The notes below the pieces were generated by a model. That model saw only the letters and a program-made list of their open reading frames with translations. It made no database searches and was not told where the DNA came from. The position numbers and the translations under genes were made by a program. A stretch of DNA of 59,074 nucleotides, taken from Dehalococcoidia bacterium (GTDB lineage: Bacteria > Chloroflexota > Dehalococcoidia > Tepidiformales > Tepidiformaceae). The stretch's first letter is position 1; every line of letters begins with the position of its first letter. The stretch is taken from positions 1 through 59,074 of the forward strand of contig JADZEI010000053.1 of assembly GCA_020850615.1 (NCBI GenBank), in the 5' to 3' direction. Below are positions 25,739 to 34,036 of the stretch, in pieces.

Positions 25739-25781
25739 GCGCCGTTCGCGGGAAGGGGCGGGGCGCGCGACACTGGTGACG

Positions 25782-26540
25782 ATGCGCCCCAAGCCCAACG
25801 CAACCCCGGATGACCTGGCCTTTGGCGTGAACCCGTGCGCGCTGGCGCTCGAAACGGGCGCGGCGCGGCAGTTGCTGTACCTCCGCGAGACGAAGAACGA
25901 CCGGGTGCTCGACCTGGCGCGGCGGGCGCGCGATGCGCGCGTGCCCACGGAGCCGGTGGACCTGCACCGCCTGGACGAGCTGACCGGCGGCGGGGTGCAC
26001 CAGGGCGTGCTCGTGCGGCTGCGTGCGATCGAACCGGCGGACCTCCGGGCCATCGCCAGCCGGCCGGCCGAGCGGGGCTCGCTCGTGCTGCTGCTCGACG
26101 GCGTGACGGACCCGCAGAACGTTGGGGCGGTGGTGCGGACGGCGGTGGCGGTGGCGGTCGACGCGATCGTGCTGCCGCGGCGGCGGGGGGCGCTGCTCAC
26201 GCCGGGCGTGCACCGCGCAAGTGCGGGGATGAGCTTCCTCGCGCCGGTCGCGGCTCCGCAGAACCTCGCGCAGGCGGTCGCGACGCTGAAGGAGGCGGGG
26301 TACTGGGTGGTGGCGGCGGATGCGGGCGATGGGTCGCAGCTCGCCACGACCTTCGACTGGCCAAAGAAGACCGCGCTGATCATGGGCAGCGAGGGCGAAG
26401 GCGTGAGCCACCTCCTCCGGCGCGAGAGCGACTTCGCGGTGGCGCTGCCGATGGACCCGCGAGTGGAATCGCTGAACGTGGGCGTGGCCTGCGGCGCGCT
26501 GGCCTACCTGTTCCGTCGGCAGTGGCCGGCGCAGGGTTAG
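25782..26540 (+). CDS. RlmB/TrmH-type 2'-O-ribose methyltransferase
   Basis: This 252-residue SPOUT methyltransferase carries the three family motifs: LDGVTDPQNVGAVVRTA (motif 1, residues 105-121), ALIMGSEGEGVS (motif 2) and ALPMDPRVESLNVGVACGALAYL (motif 3). A short N-terminal substrate-binding domain (FGVNPCALALETGAARQLLYL) matches the RlmB type, which methylates G2251 of 23S rRNA with S-adenosylmethionine. Related TrmH-like specificities cannot be excluded. ATG 25782 is preferred; GTG 25776 is an alternative. Its stop overlaps the convergent comF stop by four bases. Confidence 0.85.
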   Translation: MRPKPNATPDDLAFGVNPCALALETGAARQLLYLRETKNDRVLDLARRARDARVPTEPVDLHRLDELTGGGVHQGVLVRLRAIEPADLRAIASRPAERGSLVLLLDGVTDPQNVGAVVRTAVAVAVDAIVLPRRRGALLTPGVHRASAGMSFLAPVAAPQNLAQAVATLKEAGYWVVAADAGDGSQLATTFDWPKKTALIMGSEGEGVSHLLRRESDFAVALPMDPRVESLNVGVACGALAYLFRRQWPAQG

Positions 26541-27259
26541 TCGCGGATCGGCCCCGTGCCCTCGTGGCTGGCGCGGGCGAAGGCGAAGCCAGCGACCGAC
26601 CGCGCGCCGGCCTCGCGTAGCACGCGCGCGCATTCGTCCATGGTCGCGCCGGTGGTGATGACGTCGTCGACGAGGGCGACGCGCAGCCCGGCGAGCGACG
26701 GGCCGTCGTACGCGAAGGCGCCGTCGACGTTGGTGCGCCGTTCGCGGAGGTGCTTGCCGACCTGGGTGGCGGTCTTGCGGATGCGGCGGAGCTCGCCCGG
26801 GCCGGTGGGCCAGGCGAGCGCATCGAGGATCAGCCCTGCCTGGTTGAAGCCGCGGTCGCGGTAGCGCGAGGGATGGAGCGGGACGGGGTAGACGGCATCG
26901 AACGGCTGTGCCGCGGCGAGCGGCGCGATCCGGGCGGCCATGAGCGGCGCGTAGACGCGGGCGCGGCCGTACTTCAGGGCGTGCACGACCTGCCGGGCGG
27001 CGCCGGTCATCTCGTGCGCCGCGAGCGCGCCATCGAGATAGCGCCAGGCGAGACAGCGGGGGCAGTTGTCGGCGCCCTGCCAGCGCGCGGAGCAGTTGGG
27101 GCAGCGGCCGGGGCCGTGGGCGGGCTGCATCGCGGCCTGGCAGGGCTCGCAGAGAAGCGTGCCGAAGCGGGCGCAGCCAGCGCAGCGCGCGGGGAGGAGG
27201 AGCTGGCCGCTTTCGCCGAAGAGCCGCCGGAGGAGATGGCTGCCGCCCATGCGGGCCAT
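26537..27259 (-). CDS. ComF family phosphoribosyltransferase-like protein
   Basis: This 240-residue protein begins with a Cys-rich part: CAGCARFGTLLCEPC, then CPNCSARW and CPRC, probably binding zinc. A phosphoribosyltransferase fold follows, with the PRPP-binding motif ALVDDVITTGATMDEC near residues 190-205. AVYPVPLHPSRYRDRGFNQAGLI is the usual ComF signature. ComF supports DNA uptake in naturally competent bacteria, probably at the inner side of the membrane. The ATG at 27259 was preferred, as earlier in-frame sequence is low-quality; 27250 is also possible. It converges on the RlmB gene. Confidence 0.87.
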   Translation of the reverse strand: MARMGGSHLLRRLFGESGQLLLPARCAGCARFGTLLCEPCQAAMQPAHGPGRCPNCSARWQGADNCPRCLAWRYLDGALAAHEMTGAARQVVHALKYGRARVYAPLMAARIAPLAAAQPFDAVYPVPLHPSRYRDRGFNQAGLILDALAWPTGPGELRRIRKTATQVGKHLRERRTNVDGAFAYDGPSLAGLRVALVDDVITTGATMDECARVLREAGARSVAGFAFARASHEGTGPIRD

Positions 27260-27462
27260 TTCACGCGGCCAGCGGGGTGGGCGCAAGCCGTATGGTCGCG
27301 ATCGCCGTGGCCGGCTGGCATGGGACGCGCGCTGGCGCGCGGGAGATGTACCATCCCGCCCGAACGTCACGCGGCGCTCGACTCCATCGAGTCGTGTGGG
27401 GGAGGGGCGCGCGCGAGGTGGTTCGAACCGGTGCGCGGCTGGCGCTTGGAGGAGGTCCGCGG

Positions 27463-27840
27463 ATGCCGTACGAGGTCAGCGAGATCGCGGGGCGGCGCTG
27501 CCTGGTGTACCCGGCGGAGGAGCTGGTGCTACGGAGCGCACATGACGGCACGGACGTCGTGGGCGAGGCGATAGGCGAGGGCGCGCGGGTGGCGGTGGTG
27601 CCGGTGGAGGCGGTCGACCCGGGGTTCTTTCAACTCCGCACGGGCGTGGCGGGCGAGGTGGTGCAGAAGACGGTGAACTACGGGCTGCAGCTCGCTATCG
27701 TCGGGGACATCGACACGTACGTGGCCGCGAGCAAGGCCTTCCGGGACTTCGTGGTCGAATGCGAGCGGAGCAACCAGGTCATCTTCGAGCGGGACATGGC
27801 GGCGCTGGAACGGCGGCTGGCGGGGCTGCCGGCGCGGTAG
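27463..27840 (+). CDS. DUF4180 domain protein
   Basis: This 125-residue protein matches DUF4180 in length and in AVDPGFFQLRTGVAGEVVQKTVNYGLQLAIVGDIDTYVAASKAFRDFV. The core GVAGEVVQKxxNYxxxLAIVGDI pattern is typical, as is the terminal ECERSNQVIF segment. The function of the family is unknown. ATG 27463 has an excellent GGAGGAGG ribosome binding site. A short gap separates it from the ORF6N gene on the same strand. Confidence 0.85.
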   Translation: MPYEVSEIAGRRCLVYPAEELVLRSAHDGTDVVGEAIGEGARVAVVPVEAVDPGFFQLRTGVAGEVVQKTVNYGLQLAIVGDIDTYVAASKAFRDFVVECERSNQVIFERDMAALERRLAGLPAR

Positions 27841-27888
27841 GGACAGGGCCGGGTTGGGCGGGGGGCCGCGGGTGCGTAGACTCCGGGA

Positions 27889-28455
27889 ATGACCGCGGAA
27901 CCGCCCACGATGGATGTCGCGCCGCCGGAGCTGGTGCCGGAAGAACGCCTGCTCGCCTCGATCCAGGTGGTCCGGGGGCAGCGGGTGATGCTCGACCGGG
28001 ACCTGGCGGCGCTCTATGGCGTGGAAACGCGCTCGCTCAACCGGGCGGTCCGGCGCAACCTCGACCGCTTCCCCGGGGACTTCATGTTCCAGCTCACGGC
28101 GGACGAGGTGGAGGACTTGAGATCCCAAATTGGGATCTCAAGTGGCCACGGCGGGCGGCGCTACCTGCCGTTCGTGTTCACGGAGCAGGGCGTGGCGATG
28201 CTTTCGAGCGTGCTCTCGAGCCCGCGGGCGATCCAGGTGAACATCGAGATCATGCGGGCGTTCGTGCGGTTGCGGGCGATGGCGGCGAGCCACGCGGCGC
28301 TTGCGCGGAAGCTGGACGAGCTGGAGAACCGGTATGACCGGCAGTTCGCGAGCGTGTTCGACGCGATCCGGAAACTGATGACCCCACCGCCGGTGGCGGC
28401 GCCCCGCAGGAAGCGCCGCATCGGTTTCGAAACGACAGGAGATACCCCCGCATGA
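27889..28455 (+). CDS. ORF6N domain DNA-binding-like protein
   Basis: This 188-residue protein carries the ORF6N domain, first described in phage regulators: [45 protein letters not shown], then [19 protein letters not shown] coiled C-terminal part follows. The family is often mobile and presumed to bind DNA. The codons for [10 protein letters not shown] are part of a perfect 29-bp palindrome (28115-28143) whose relative occurs in intergenic DNA 1 kb downstream. Its stop overlaps the phosphoesterase start by 4 bases (ATGA). Confidence 0.9.
   Translation: MTAEPPTMDVAPPELVPEERLLASIQVVRGQRVMLDRDLAALYGVETRSLNRAVRRNLDRFPGDFMFQLTADEVEDLRSQIGISSGHGGRRYLPFVFTEQGVAMLSSVLSSPRAIQVNIEIMRAFVRLRAMAASHAALARKLDELENRYDRQFASVFDAIRKLMTPPPVAAPRRKRRIGFETTGDTPA
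28115..28143. repeat. Perfect palindrome within the ORF6N coding sequence
   Basis: ACTTGAGATCCCAA at 28115-28128 and TTGGGATCTCAAGT at 28130-28143 are exact complements around one central base. The inside of a gene is an unusual place for so long a palindrome. A second, similar palindrome lies at 29136-29172. Confidence 0.9.
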
Positions 28456-29045
28456 GTGGCTTCGTCCGGCTTGGCCTGATTTCCGATACGCACATCCCGG
28501 AGGCGCGCTTCGAGCTCTGGCCGCAGGTGTTCGACGCCTTCAAGGGGGTCGACGCGATCCTCCACGCGGGGGACATCCACGACCTGGTGGTGATCGACCA
28601 GCTCAGTGATGTGGCGCCGACCTATGCGGCGCGCGGCAATGGGGACGACGGGTCGGGCGGGCGGCCGGTCCAGCCGTTCGACAAGCGGCTGCGGGAAGGG
28701 TGGGTGCTCGAATTCGGGGGGCTGACGATCGGGATGACGCACGACGTGCCGATCCCGGAGTACCCGCCGCACCTCACCGTGGAGCGGGCGATGCAGCGGT
28801 ACTTCGGCCGCACGGACATCGACGTGCTGATCTACGGGGACACGCACGTGGAGGCGATCGACACGATCGGGAACACGCTCTGCGTGAACCCGGGTTCGCC
28901 GACCTATCCGCGGAACCTGAACACGCAGCTGGGCACGATCGGGTTCCTGGAGATCAGCGGAGGCAAGGCGGAGGCGACGATCTGGCAGCTGACGGAGGAC
29001 GGGATCGAGCCGTTCAACTGGGGGAAGTGGCGGCGGCCGTGGTGA
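28452..29045 (+). CDS. Metallophosphoesterase, YfcE/MJ0936-like
   Basis: This 197-residue calcineurin-like phosphoesterase has the metal-binding motifs in order: GLISDTHIP (residues 8-16), [17 protein letters not shown], and [23 protein letters not shown]. Such enzymes use two metal ions to hydrolyse phosphodiesters, often cyclic nucleotides. The length fits the small YfcE group. It is coupled to the ORF6N gene by an ATGA overlap, and a hairpin with a T-run lies about 90 bases downstream. Confidence 0.88.
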   Translation: MSGFVRLGLISDTHIPEARFELWPQVFDAFKGVDAILHAGDIHDLVVIDQLSDVAPTYAARGNGDDGSGGRPVQPFDKRLREGWVLEFGGLTIGMTHDVPIPEYPPHLTVERAMQRYFGRTDIDVLIYGDTHVEAIDTIGNTLCVNPGSPTYPRNLNTQLGTIGFLEISGGKAEATIWQLTEDGIEPFNWGKWRRPW

Positions 29046-29065
29046 GGGTGCGGCAGCGCCGCGCT

Positions 29066-29119
29066 GATTTCCGATTTTCGATGTTCGATTTTCGCCGCGG
29101 GTAGCGTTGTTCGTTGTCC
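29066..29119. repeat. Two 7-bp tandem tracts downstream of the phosphoesterase
   Basis: GATTTCC-GATTTTC-GATGTTC-GATTTTC occupies 29066-29093, and GTTGTTC-GTTGTCC 29106-29119. Both hold the 7-base period. The second is related to the CCGTTGT tract at 21549. Confidence 0.85.
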
Positions 29120-29135
29120 ATGGTCGCGTGGCAGC

Positions 29136-29176
29136 CCCAACTTGAGATCCCAATCTGTGATCTCAAGTTGGGTTTT
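29136..29176 (+). terminator. Palindromic hairpin with T-run, related to the ORF6N palindrome
   Basis: CCCAACTTGAGATC (29136-29149) pairs with GATCTCAAGTTGGG (29159-29172), followed by TTTT. It can end the ORF6N-phosphoesterase transcript. Read on the minus strand it encodes [12 protein letters not shown], matching the ORF6N protein segment, so it is either a fragment of such a gene or a mobile palindrome. Confidence 0.7.
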
Positions 29177-29243
29177 CGCTTTCGTGGGCTGGTCTGATGT
29201 GTCGCCGGGGTCGCGACGAGGCTGCCCCGGCTGTTGAGTGCCC

Positions 29244-29271
29244 ATCGGCAATCGTCGGTCGGAAATCGGCG
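29244..29271. repeat. Degenerate 7-bp tract abutting the GT2 stop codon
   Basis: ATCGGCA-ATCGTCG-GTCGGAA-ATCGGCG occupies 29244-29271 and ends two bases before the stop codon of the minus-strand glycosyltransferase gene. It is a diverged member of the CAATCGA family. Confidence 0.6.
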
Positions 29272-29272
29272 A

Positions 29273-30298
29273 TTACTTCTGGCGTTCGCGCCAGGCGCCG
29301 GTGAGGAAGCCAGCTCCGTAGGTGATGTGCATGGTGGCCATGGCGGCCAAGGTGAGCCAGGGGTTGGCGCCGGACTTCGCGGCAACCTTACGGGAGGTGT
29401 AGAGGCCGCCGCCGATGTAGGCGGCGCCGAGGAGGCGCAGGAGCCAACGCACCTTGCCGGAGAAGCGTCCGAGGACGAAGAGGGCGGGCGCGCCGGCGAC
29501 CATCGCGGCGGGGGCGAAGTGGCGCGGCTGGAGCGGGCGTCCGCGCGAAAGCAGCGTCCCCTTGGCGGCGCCGTATTCCCAGTACTGCTTGCCGAGCGCC
29601 TTGAGCGAGCGGCGCGGGTAGTAGGTGCTGCGGATGGCCGGGATGAGCACGATGCGGCCTCCGGCTTCGATGAGCCGGGCGTTGTAGCTGTCCTCGTCGG
29701 CGCCGTCGACCGTTTCGTCGAAGCGGCCGACGACGTCCCAGACCTTGCGGTGGTAGCAACCGAAGGGGACGGTGTCGACGTCGCCTTCGACTTCGGCGTA
29801 GCGGAACTTCGCGTTGCCGACGCCGAACGGGGAGGACATGGCGGCGGCAATGGCCATGCCCACGGCGCCTTCGCCCACCGTCTCGATGGGGCCGCCGACG
29901 CAGGCGGCGCCGGTGCGGTGGAGCGCATCGACGGACTCGCGGACGAAGTCTCCGCGGACGATGCTGTGGGCGCCGATGATGATCCAGCAGTCGCCGGTGG
30001 CGGCTTCCATGCCGGCGTTGAGCCCGCCGACGGTGATGCGCTTGGGGTTCTCGACCAGCTGGAGGCTGCGGAAGGGCGAGGGGTAGGCCGCGACGAGCTC
30101 CCGGGTGCGGTCGGTGCTGCCGCCGTCGGCCACGAGGACCTCGATGTCGCCGGCGCCGTAGTCCTGGGCGGCGAGGGAATCGAGCAGGCCGGTGATGTAG
30201 CGCTCTTCGTTCAGGCAGGGGATGACGATGGAGACGAGCGGCCGTGCGGGGAGCGGGAGGGGGCCGGCGAGTGGCCGGGAGTCGGCGGCAGTGGTCAT
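29273..30298 (-). CDS. Glycosyltransferase family 2
   Basis: This 341-residue GT-A fold enzyme begins its domain with VSIVIPCLNEERYITGLLDSLAAQ, with the nucleotide-sugar aspartates in ADGGSTD and a GGLNAGMEAATGD segment. FDETVDGADEDSYNARL corresponds to the acceptor/ED motif region. The C-terminus has hydrophobic stretches (VAGAPALFVLG and LTLAAMATMHITYGAGFLTG) that may associate with the membrane. It resembles succinoglycan-biosynthesis-type transferases. The ATG at 30298 was selected because the 34 earlier in-frame residues are atypical. No other sugar genes are adjacent. Confidence 0.87.
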   Translation of the reverse strand: MTTAADSRPLAGPLPLPARPLVSIVIPCLNEERYITGLLDSLAAQDYGAGDIEVLVADGGSTDRTRELVAAYPSPFRSLQLVENPKRITVGGLNAGMEAATGDCWIIIGAHSIVRGDFVRESVDALHRTGAACVGGPIETVGEGAVGMAIAAAMSSPFGVGNAKFRYAEVEGDVDTVPFGCYHRKVWDVVGRFDETVDGADEDSYNARLIEAGGRIVLIPAIRSTYYPRRSLKALGKQYWEYGAAKGTLLSRGRPLQPRHFAPAAMVAGAPALFVLGRFSGKVRWLLRLLGAAYIGGGLYTSRKVAAKSGANPWLTLAAMATMHITYGAGFLTGAWRERQK

Positions 30299-30384
30299 GT
30301 GCCCAAGGTAGGCTCGGGCCCGGTTAGTTGCCAGTTGACCGGCGGGTGGAGCCGAACGGGTACACTGGTGCAACGGAGACGGAG

Positions 30385-30597
30385 ATGGGCAACGGGACAT
30401 CGACGCTCAAGGCCGACGCGCGGCGAGTCATCGACGAGCTGCCGGACGATGTGACGGTCACTGATTTGTGGGCGGCGATCGATGCGTTCGTGGTGCGGAA
30501 GAAGATCGAGCGAGGACTGGCTGCCTCGTCCGACGGTTCGCCGCGGTACACCACTGAAGAGGTGATGGCGCGACTCGGGCTGAGCGAGCAGGGATAG
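30385..30597 (+). CDS. Antitoxin-like small protein, tandem paralogue 1
   Basis: This 70-residue protein has STLKADARRVIDELPDDVTV, then DLWAAIDAFVVRKKIERGLA, followed by a variable tail (EEVMARLGLSEQG). The pattern of a helix with (V/I)xxLPDD, then KIERGLA and EEV, resembles small antitoxins of RelE/ParE-type toxins. No toxin gene is adjacent. ATG 30385 has GGAGACGGAG just upstream. The next two genes are close copies. Confidence 0.65.
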   Translation: MGNGTSTLKADARRVIDELPDDVTVTDLWAAIDAFVVRKKIERGLAASSDGSPRYTTEEVMARLGLSEQG

Positions 30598-30609
30598 TAG
30601 GAGACGGAG

Positions 30610-30813
30610 ATGGCGACGACCACATCAACCCTCAAGGACGAAGCGCGGCAGGTCATCGACGAACTGCCGGACGATGTGACGGTCCACGACCTGTGGGCGG
30701 CGATCGATGCGTTCGTGGTGCGGAAGAAGATCGAGCGCGGGCTCGCGGAGAGTGCGGCGGGGCGGCTCATACCTGACGAAGAGGTGTGGGCCGAGCTGGG
30801 TATGACGGCGTAG
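30610..30813 (+). CDS. Antitoxin-like small protein, tandem paralogue 2
   Basis: This 67-residue copy differs from the first mainly at the ends. TLKDEARQVIDELPDDVTVH and the KKIERGLAESAAGR segment are almost unchanged, and the tail reads LIPDEEVWAELGMTA, the most antitoxin-like of the three. It starts 12 bases after the first stop codon, and GGAGACGGAG is again the ribosome binding site, so the whole unit including the leader was duplicated. Confidence 0.68.
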   Translation: MATTTSTLKDEARQVIDELPDDVTVHDLWAAIDAFVVRKKIERGLAESAAGRLIPDEEVWAELGMTA

Positions 30814-30830
30814 CGGCAGGCGGAGACGTG

Positions 30831-31034
30831 ATGGCAGCCACCGCATCGACGCTGAAAGACGAAGCGCGGCAGGTCATCGACGAGCTGCCGGACGACGTGA
30901 CGGTCCACGAGCTGTGGGCGGCGATCGATGCGTTCGTGATGCGGAAGAAGAACGAGCGCGGACTGGCAGTAAGCGCCGCGGGGCGGGTGCGCCCGTTCGA
31001 CGACTTCCTGGATGGACTCGAGGCCCAGGCGTGA
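30831..31034 (+). CDS. Antitoxin-like small protein, tandem paralogue 3
   Basis: This 67-residue third copy keeps TLKDEARQVIDELPDDVTVH and the DAF-RKK-ERGLA core but ends in a divergent RPFDDFLDGLEAQA. The changes are amino-acid substitutions rather than stops, so it is still maintained. GGCGGAGACGTG precedes the ATG. No toxin follows; the next gene is the convergent response regulator. Confidence 0.65.
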   Translation: MAATASTLKDEARQVIDELPDDVTVHELWAAIDAFVMRKKNERGLAVSAAGRVRPFDDFLDGLEAQA

Positions 31035-31150
31035 AGGTCCGCGTCCCGGCACTGGGTCGGACATACGGGACGACGCGGGGTTGCACCCTTCGGCGATCCC
31101 GCTCCCGGACGGGGAGGGCGAGGAGCCGGAGTAGGCGGCGGGCCGCCGGG

Positions 31151-31894
31151 TCAGGAGCTGGGCGAGGCCATGGCGGCCGCCTTGCCGCGGGCGTGCTCTT
31201 CCGCGGCGGCGTCGTCGGTGAACATGTAGCCGAGGCCCTGGAAGGTGCGGATGTACTGCGGATCGCCGGGGTTGTCCTCGATCTTCTGGCGGATGCGGGA
31301 GACCCAGACGCGGAGGTACTGGAGGTCGTCGACGTATTCGGGGCCCCAGACCTTGGTGAGCAGCTCCCGGTTCGTGACGAGCTTGCCGGCGTTCGCGGAG
31401 AGGTGTTCGAGCAGCAGCCACTCGGTCCGGGTGAGGTTCACCATCGTGCCGTTCTTCGTCACGATCCGGCGGCTGAGGTCGATTTCGAGGTTACCGGCGG
31501 TGACCGGCGCGGTGGGCGTGATGCCGCGCACGCGGCGGAGGACCGCGCGGATGCGGGCGCCGAGCTCGAGCAGGTTGAACGGCTTGACGATGTAGTCGTC
31601 GGCGCCGAGCTCGAGGCCGCGCACCTTGTCGGTCTCGCGGTCCTTGGCGGTGAGGAGGATGACCGGGGTGCGGCCGCGCTCGCGGATCTTGTTCATGACT
31701 TCGAGGCCGGATTCGCCGGGCATCATGATATCGAGCAGCACGCAGTCGGGGCGGCGCTCTTCGATGATGCGGATCGCTTCGTCGCCATTGGTGGCGGTCA
31801 GGACCTTGAAGTCCTGGGCGCCGAGCTCGAGCTTGAGCAGGCGCAGGATCCCGGGCTCATCGTCGACGGCGAGCAAGAGCGGCTGAATCGTCAT
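31151..31894 (-). CDS. OmpR/KdpE-type response regulator, orphan
   Basis: This 247-residue protein has a receiver domain with acidic D11/D12, phosphoacceptor D55 (VLLDIMMPGESG) and K104 (VKPF). A winged-helix DNA-binding domain follows (about 130-228), with LTRTEWLLLEHLSANAGKLVTNRELLTKVWG and YLRVWVSRIRQKIE, as in KdpE-like regulators. A 20-residue Ala-rich tail is added. No sensor kinase gene lies near it. The 372-base gap to 32266 shows no gene, only an inverted repeat CTACCAT/ATGGTAG at 32131-32154. Confidence 0.92.
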   Translation of the reverse strand: MTIQPLLLAVDDEPGILRLLKLELGAQDFKVLTATNGDEAIRIIEERRPDCVLLDIMMPGESGLEVMNKIRERGRTPVILLTAKDRETDKVRGLELGADDYIVKPFNLLELGARIRAVLRRVRGITPTAPVTAGNLEIDLSRRIVTKNGTMVNLTRTEWLLLEHLSANAGKLVTNRELLTKVWGPEYVDDLQYLRVWVSRIRQKIEDNPGDPQYIRTFQGLGYMFTDDAAAEEHARGKAAAMASPSS

Positions 31895-32130
31895 CGGTAA
31901 TCCCTCCAGGGGCGGTCCGGGCGGAGTAACAATCGGCGCGGTGTGTTCACAACCGCATTGCGAGGACCTGTATTCACCTTAGCGGCGGGTGGCGGGACCC
32001 TCCATCGCATACGAGCGGATGGGCCGTAACAGTTGTCTTGCAGCTCCGGAACAGCCGTACCAAAACGGGAACGGCGTGCTCGCAGCTCCGGCGAAGTGGG
32101 CCGCGGCGTTGTGCGCCTGCGATGCCTGCG

Positions 32131-32154
32131 CTACCATCGTCCACGCTATGGTAG
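32131..32154. repeat. Small inverted repeat in the gap before the ABC operon
   Basis: CTACCAT (32131-32137) and ATGGTAG (32148-32154) are complementary around 10 bases, about 110 bases upstream of the ABC transporter gene. It could be an operator or a small stem-loop. The rest of 31895-32266 shows nothing recognisable. Confidence 0.35.
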
Positions 32155-32266
32155 CTATGGAGAGAATGCATTGAGTCAGGGCCGCCCGGCCCCCTCCACG
32201 ACTCTGCGCTAGTTCCGTCGTCTTCGCGGCTGTAATGGCGGCCGCCCACGCGGAGGTCTCTCCCCC

Positions 32267-33187
32267 ATGCCCCACCCGATAGAGGCCGCTGGCCTCGTGA
32301 AGAACTACGGTTCGTTCCGTGCCGTCGACGGCGTGACCTTCGAGGTCCGCGACGGCGAGTGCTTCGGCATGCTCGGCCCGAACGGCGCCGGGAAGAGCAC
32401 GACGATCAAGATGATCGCGTGCACGTCGCCGGTGAGCGCCGGGGCGCTGCGCGTCGGCGGGTTCGACGTCGCAACGCAGGCGCGCGAGGTGAAGCGCGTG
32501 CTCGGCATCGTGCCGCAGGAGGACAACCTCGACGAGGACCTGCCGGTTCGCCAGAACCTGGAGGTGTACGCGCGGTACTTCGGCATCGCGAAGCGGGAGG
32601 CGATGCCGCGGATCGAGGAGTCGCTCGCGCTCTTCCAGCTCAGCGAGAAGGCGGAGGCGAAGATCGACGACCTCTCGGGCGGGATGAAGCGCCGCCTGGT
32701 GATCGCGCGGGCGCTGGTGCACGAGCCGCGGATCCTGGTGCTCGACGAGCCGACGACCGGGCTCGACCCGCAGGCGCGCCACCTGGTCTGGCAGAAGCTG
32801 CGGCTGCTGAAGAGCCGCGGCGTGACGATGCTGCTGACCACGCACTACATGGACGAGGCGGCGCACCTCTGCGACCGGCTGGTGATCATGCACCGCGGGC
32901 AGATCCTGACGGAGGGCAACCCGCACTCGCTCATCGCCGAGCACGTCGGCGAGGCAGTGCTGGAGCTGCGGATGGAGGCGCACGAGCGGGCGCCGCTGCT
33001 GGCGGAAGTGCACGGCGTCCCGGGCGTCGACGTCGAAGAGGTCGAAGGGATGGTGTACGTGTATGGCGCGCCGGAGGCGGCGCGGCGGATCGCGGACCAG
33101 ATTTCGGACCCGTCGCTGGCGTTCCTGCGGCCGGGCAACCTGGAGGACGTGTTCCTCCGCCTGACGGGAAGGGGGCTACTCGATTGA
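32267..33187 (+). CDS. ABC transporter ATP-binding protein, DrrA/NodI-like
   Basis: This 306-residue ATPase has Walker A GPNGAGKSTTIKM (near residues 37-49), the signature LSGGMKRRLVIARALVHEP, Walker B ILVLDEPTTGLDPQARH and the H-loop TTHYMDEA. The LSGGMKRR form and the extended C-terminus fit drug- or polysaccharide-exporting ABC-2 systems such as DrrA or NodI. The downstream permease gene overlaps its stop, so the two make one exporter. The substrate is unknown. Confidence 0.93.
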   Translation: MPHPIEAAGLVKNYGSFRAVDGVTFEVRDGECFGMLGPNGAGKSTTIKMIACTSPVSAGALRVGGFDVATQAREVKRVLGIVPQEDNLDEDLPVRQNLEVYARYFGIAKREAMPRIEESLALFQLSEKAEAKIDDLSGGMKRRLVIARALVHEPRILVLDEPTTGLDPQARHLVWQKLRLLKSRGVTMLLTTHYMDEAAHLCDRLVIMHRGQILTEGNPHSLIAEHVGEAVLELRMEAHERAPLLAEVHGVPGVDVEEVEGMVYVYGAPEAARRIADQISDPSLAFLRPGNLEDVFLRLTGRGLLD

Positions 33188-33981
33188 CCGTCTTCGCTGC
33201 TTCGCGACCCGACCTTTCTTCCGGCGCGTACCGCGTCTGGCAACGCAACCGCGATGTGCTGCTCCGGCTGTGGAAATCGGAGTTCTTGGCGCAGCTCATC
33301 GAGCCGGTGATCGTGATCCTCGCGCTCGGCATCGGGCTGGGGCAGTTCGTGGAGCTCGAAAGCGGGGAGGAGTACGTGACCTTCCTCGCGCCGGGGCTGC
33401 TGGCGATGTTCCCGATGTTCTCGGCGGTGTTCGAATGCGCCTGGGGGAGCTATGTGCGGCTGGAAATGCAGGGCACGTACAAGGCGATCATGGCCACGCC
33501 GGTGAGCGTCGACGACATCATCACCGGGGAGATCCTCTGGGGGACGACGCGGTCGATGGTGAACGGGGCGTACATCCTGCTGGTGGCGGCGGTGCTCTCG
33601 CCGTGGCTGCCGATGGTGGAATCGCCGTGGGCGATCCTGGTGGTGCCCCTGGGGGCGCTGCCGGGGGTGCTGTTCAGCTCGGTGAGCATCGCGTTCGCGT
33701 CGATCGCGCGGGCGATGAGCCAGTTCAGCTACTTCTTCAACCTGGTGATCAACCCGATGTTCTGGTTCGGGGGCGCTTTCTTCCCGTTCGCGGAGCTGCC
33801 GCAGTGGGCGCAGGTGCTGGGCTGGTTCATCCCGCTCACACACGTGGTGGAGATGTACCGGGACCTGCTCCAGGGCACGCCGGGCTGGGGGACCATCGGG
33901 CACTTCGCCTGGCTGCTGGTGGCGACGGCGCTGTTCTATCTCGTGGCGCTGACGAGCATGCGGCGGAGGCTGGTGGACTGA
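33184..33981 (+). CDS. ABC-2 type permease, DrrB/NodJ-like
   Basis: This 265-residue membrane protein has six hydrophobic segments and the conserved ABC-2 motifs MQGTYKAIMATPVSVDDIITGEILWG and INPMFWFGGAFFPFAELP. The start is most likely TTG at 33184, overlapping the ATPase stop codon (TTGA), since no ATG or GTG fits and the permease-like sequence begins at once. It should form the transmembrane half of the exporter with the preceding ATPase. Confidence 0.88.
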   Translation: MTVFAASRPDLSSGAYRVWQRNRDVLLRLWKSEFLAQLIEPVIVILALGIGLGQFVELESGEEYVTFLAPGLLAMFPMFSAVFECAWGSYVRLEMQGTYKAIMATPVSVDDIITGEILWGTTRSMVNGAYILLVAAVLSPWLPMVESPWAILVVPLGALPGVLFSSVSIAFASIARAMSQFSYFFNLVINPMFWFGGAFFPFAELPQWAQVLGWFIPLTHVVEMYRDLLQGTPGWGTIGHFAWLLVATALFYLVALTSMRRRLVD

Positions 33982-33984
33982 GGC

Positions 33985-34030
33985 CCCTCACCCCCCGACC
34001 CCCTCTCCCGCTGCGGCGGGCGAGGGGGAG
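33985..34030. repeat. CCCTCACC-type hairpin repeat
   Basis: This copy lies directly after the ABC permease stop, with a hairpin arm CCCTCTCCCGC-TGCG-GCGGGCGAGGGGG. An almost identical copy follows at 34145-34190. Confidence 0.85.
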
Positions 34031-34036
34031 TGGATC

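Noticed and set aside
29273-30454. Plus-strand Gly/Glu-rich frame opposite the GT2 gene
   Set aside because: Shadow frame; GT2 motifs are intact on the minus strand.
31989-32174. 61-codon frame in the gap before the ABC exporter
   Set aside because: No ribosome binding site, no recognisable pattern and no coupling to a neighbour.
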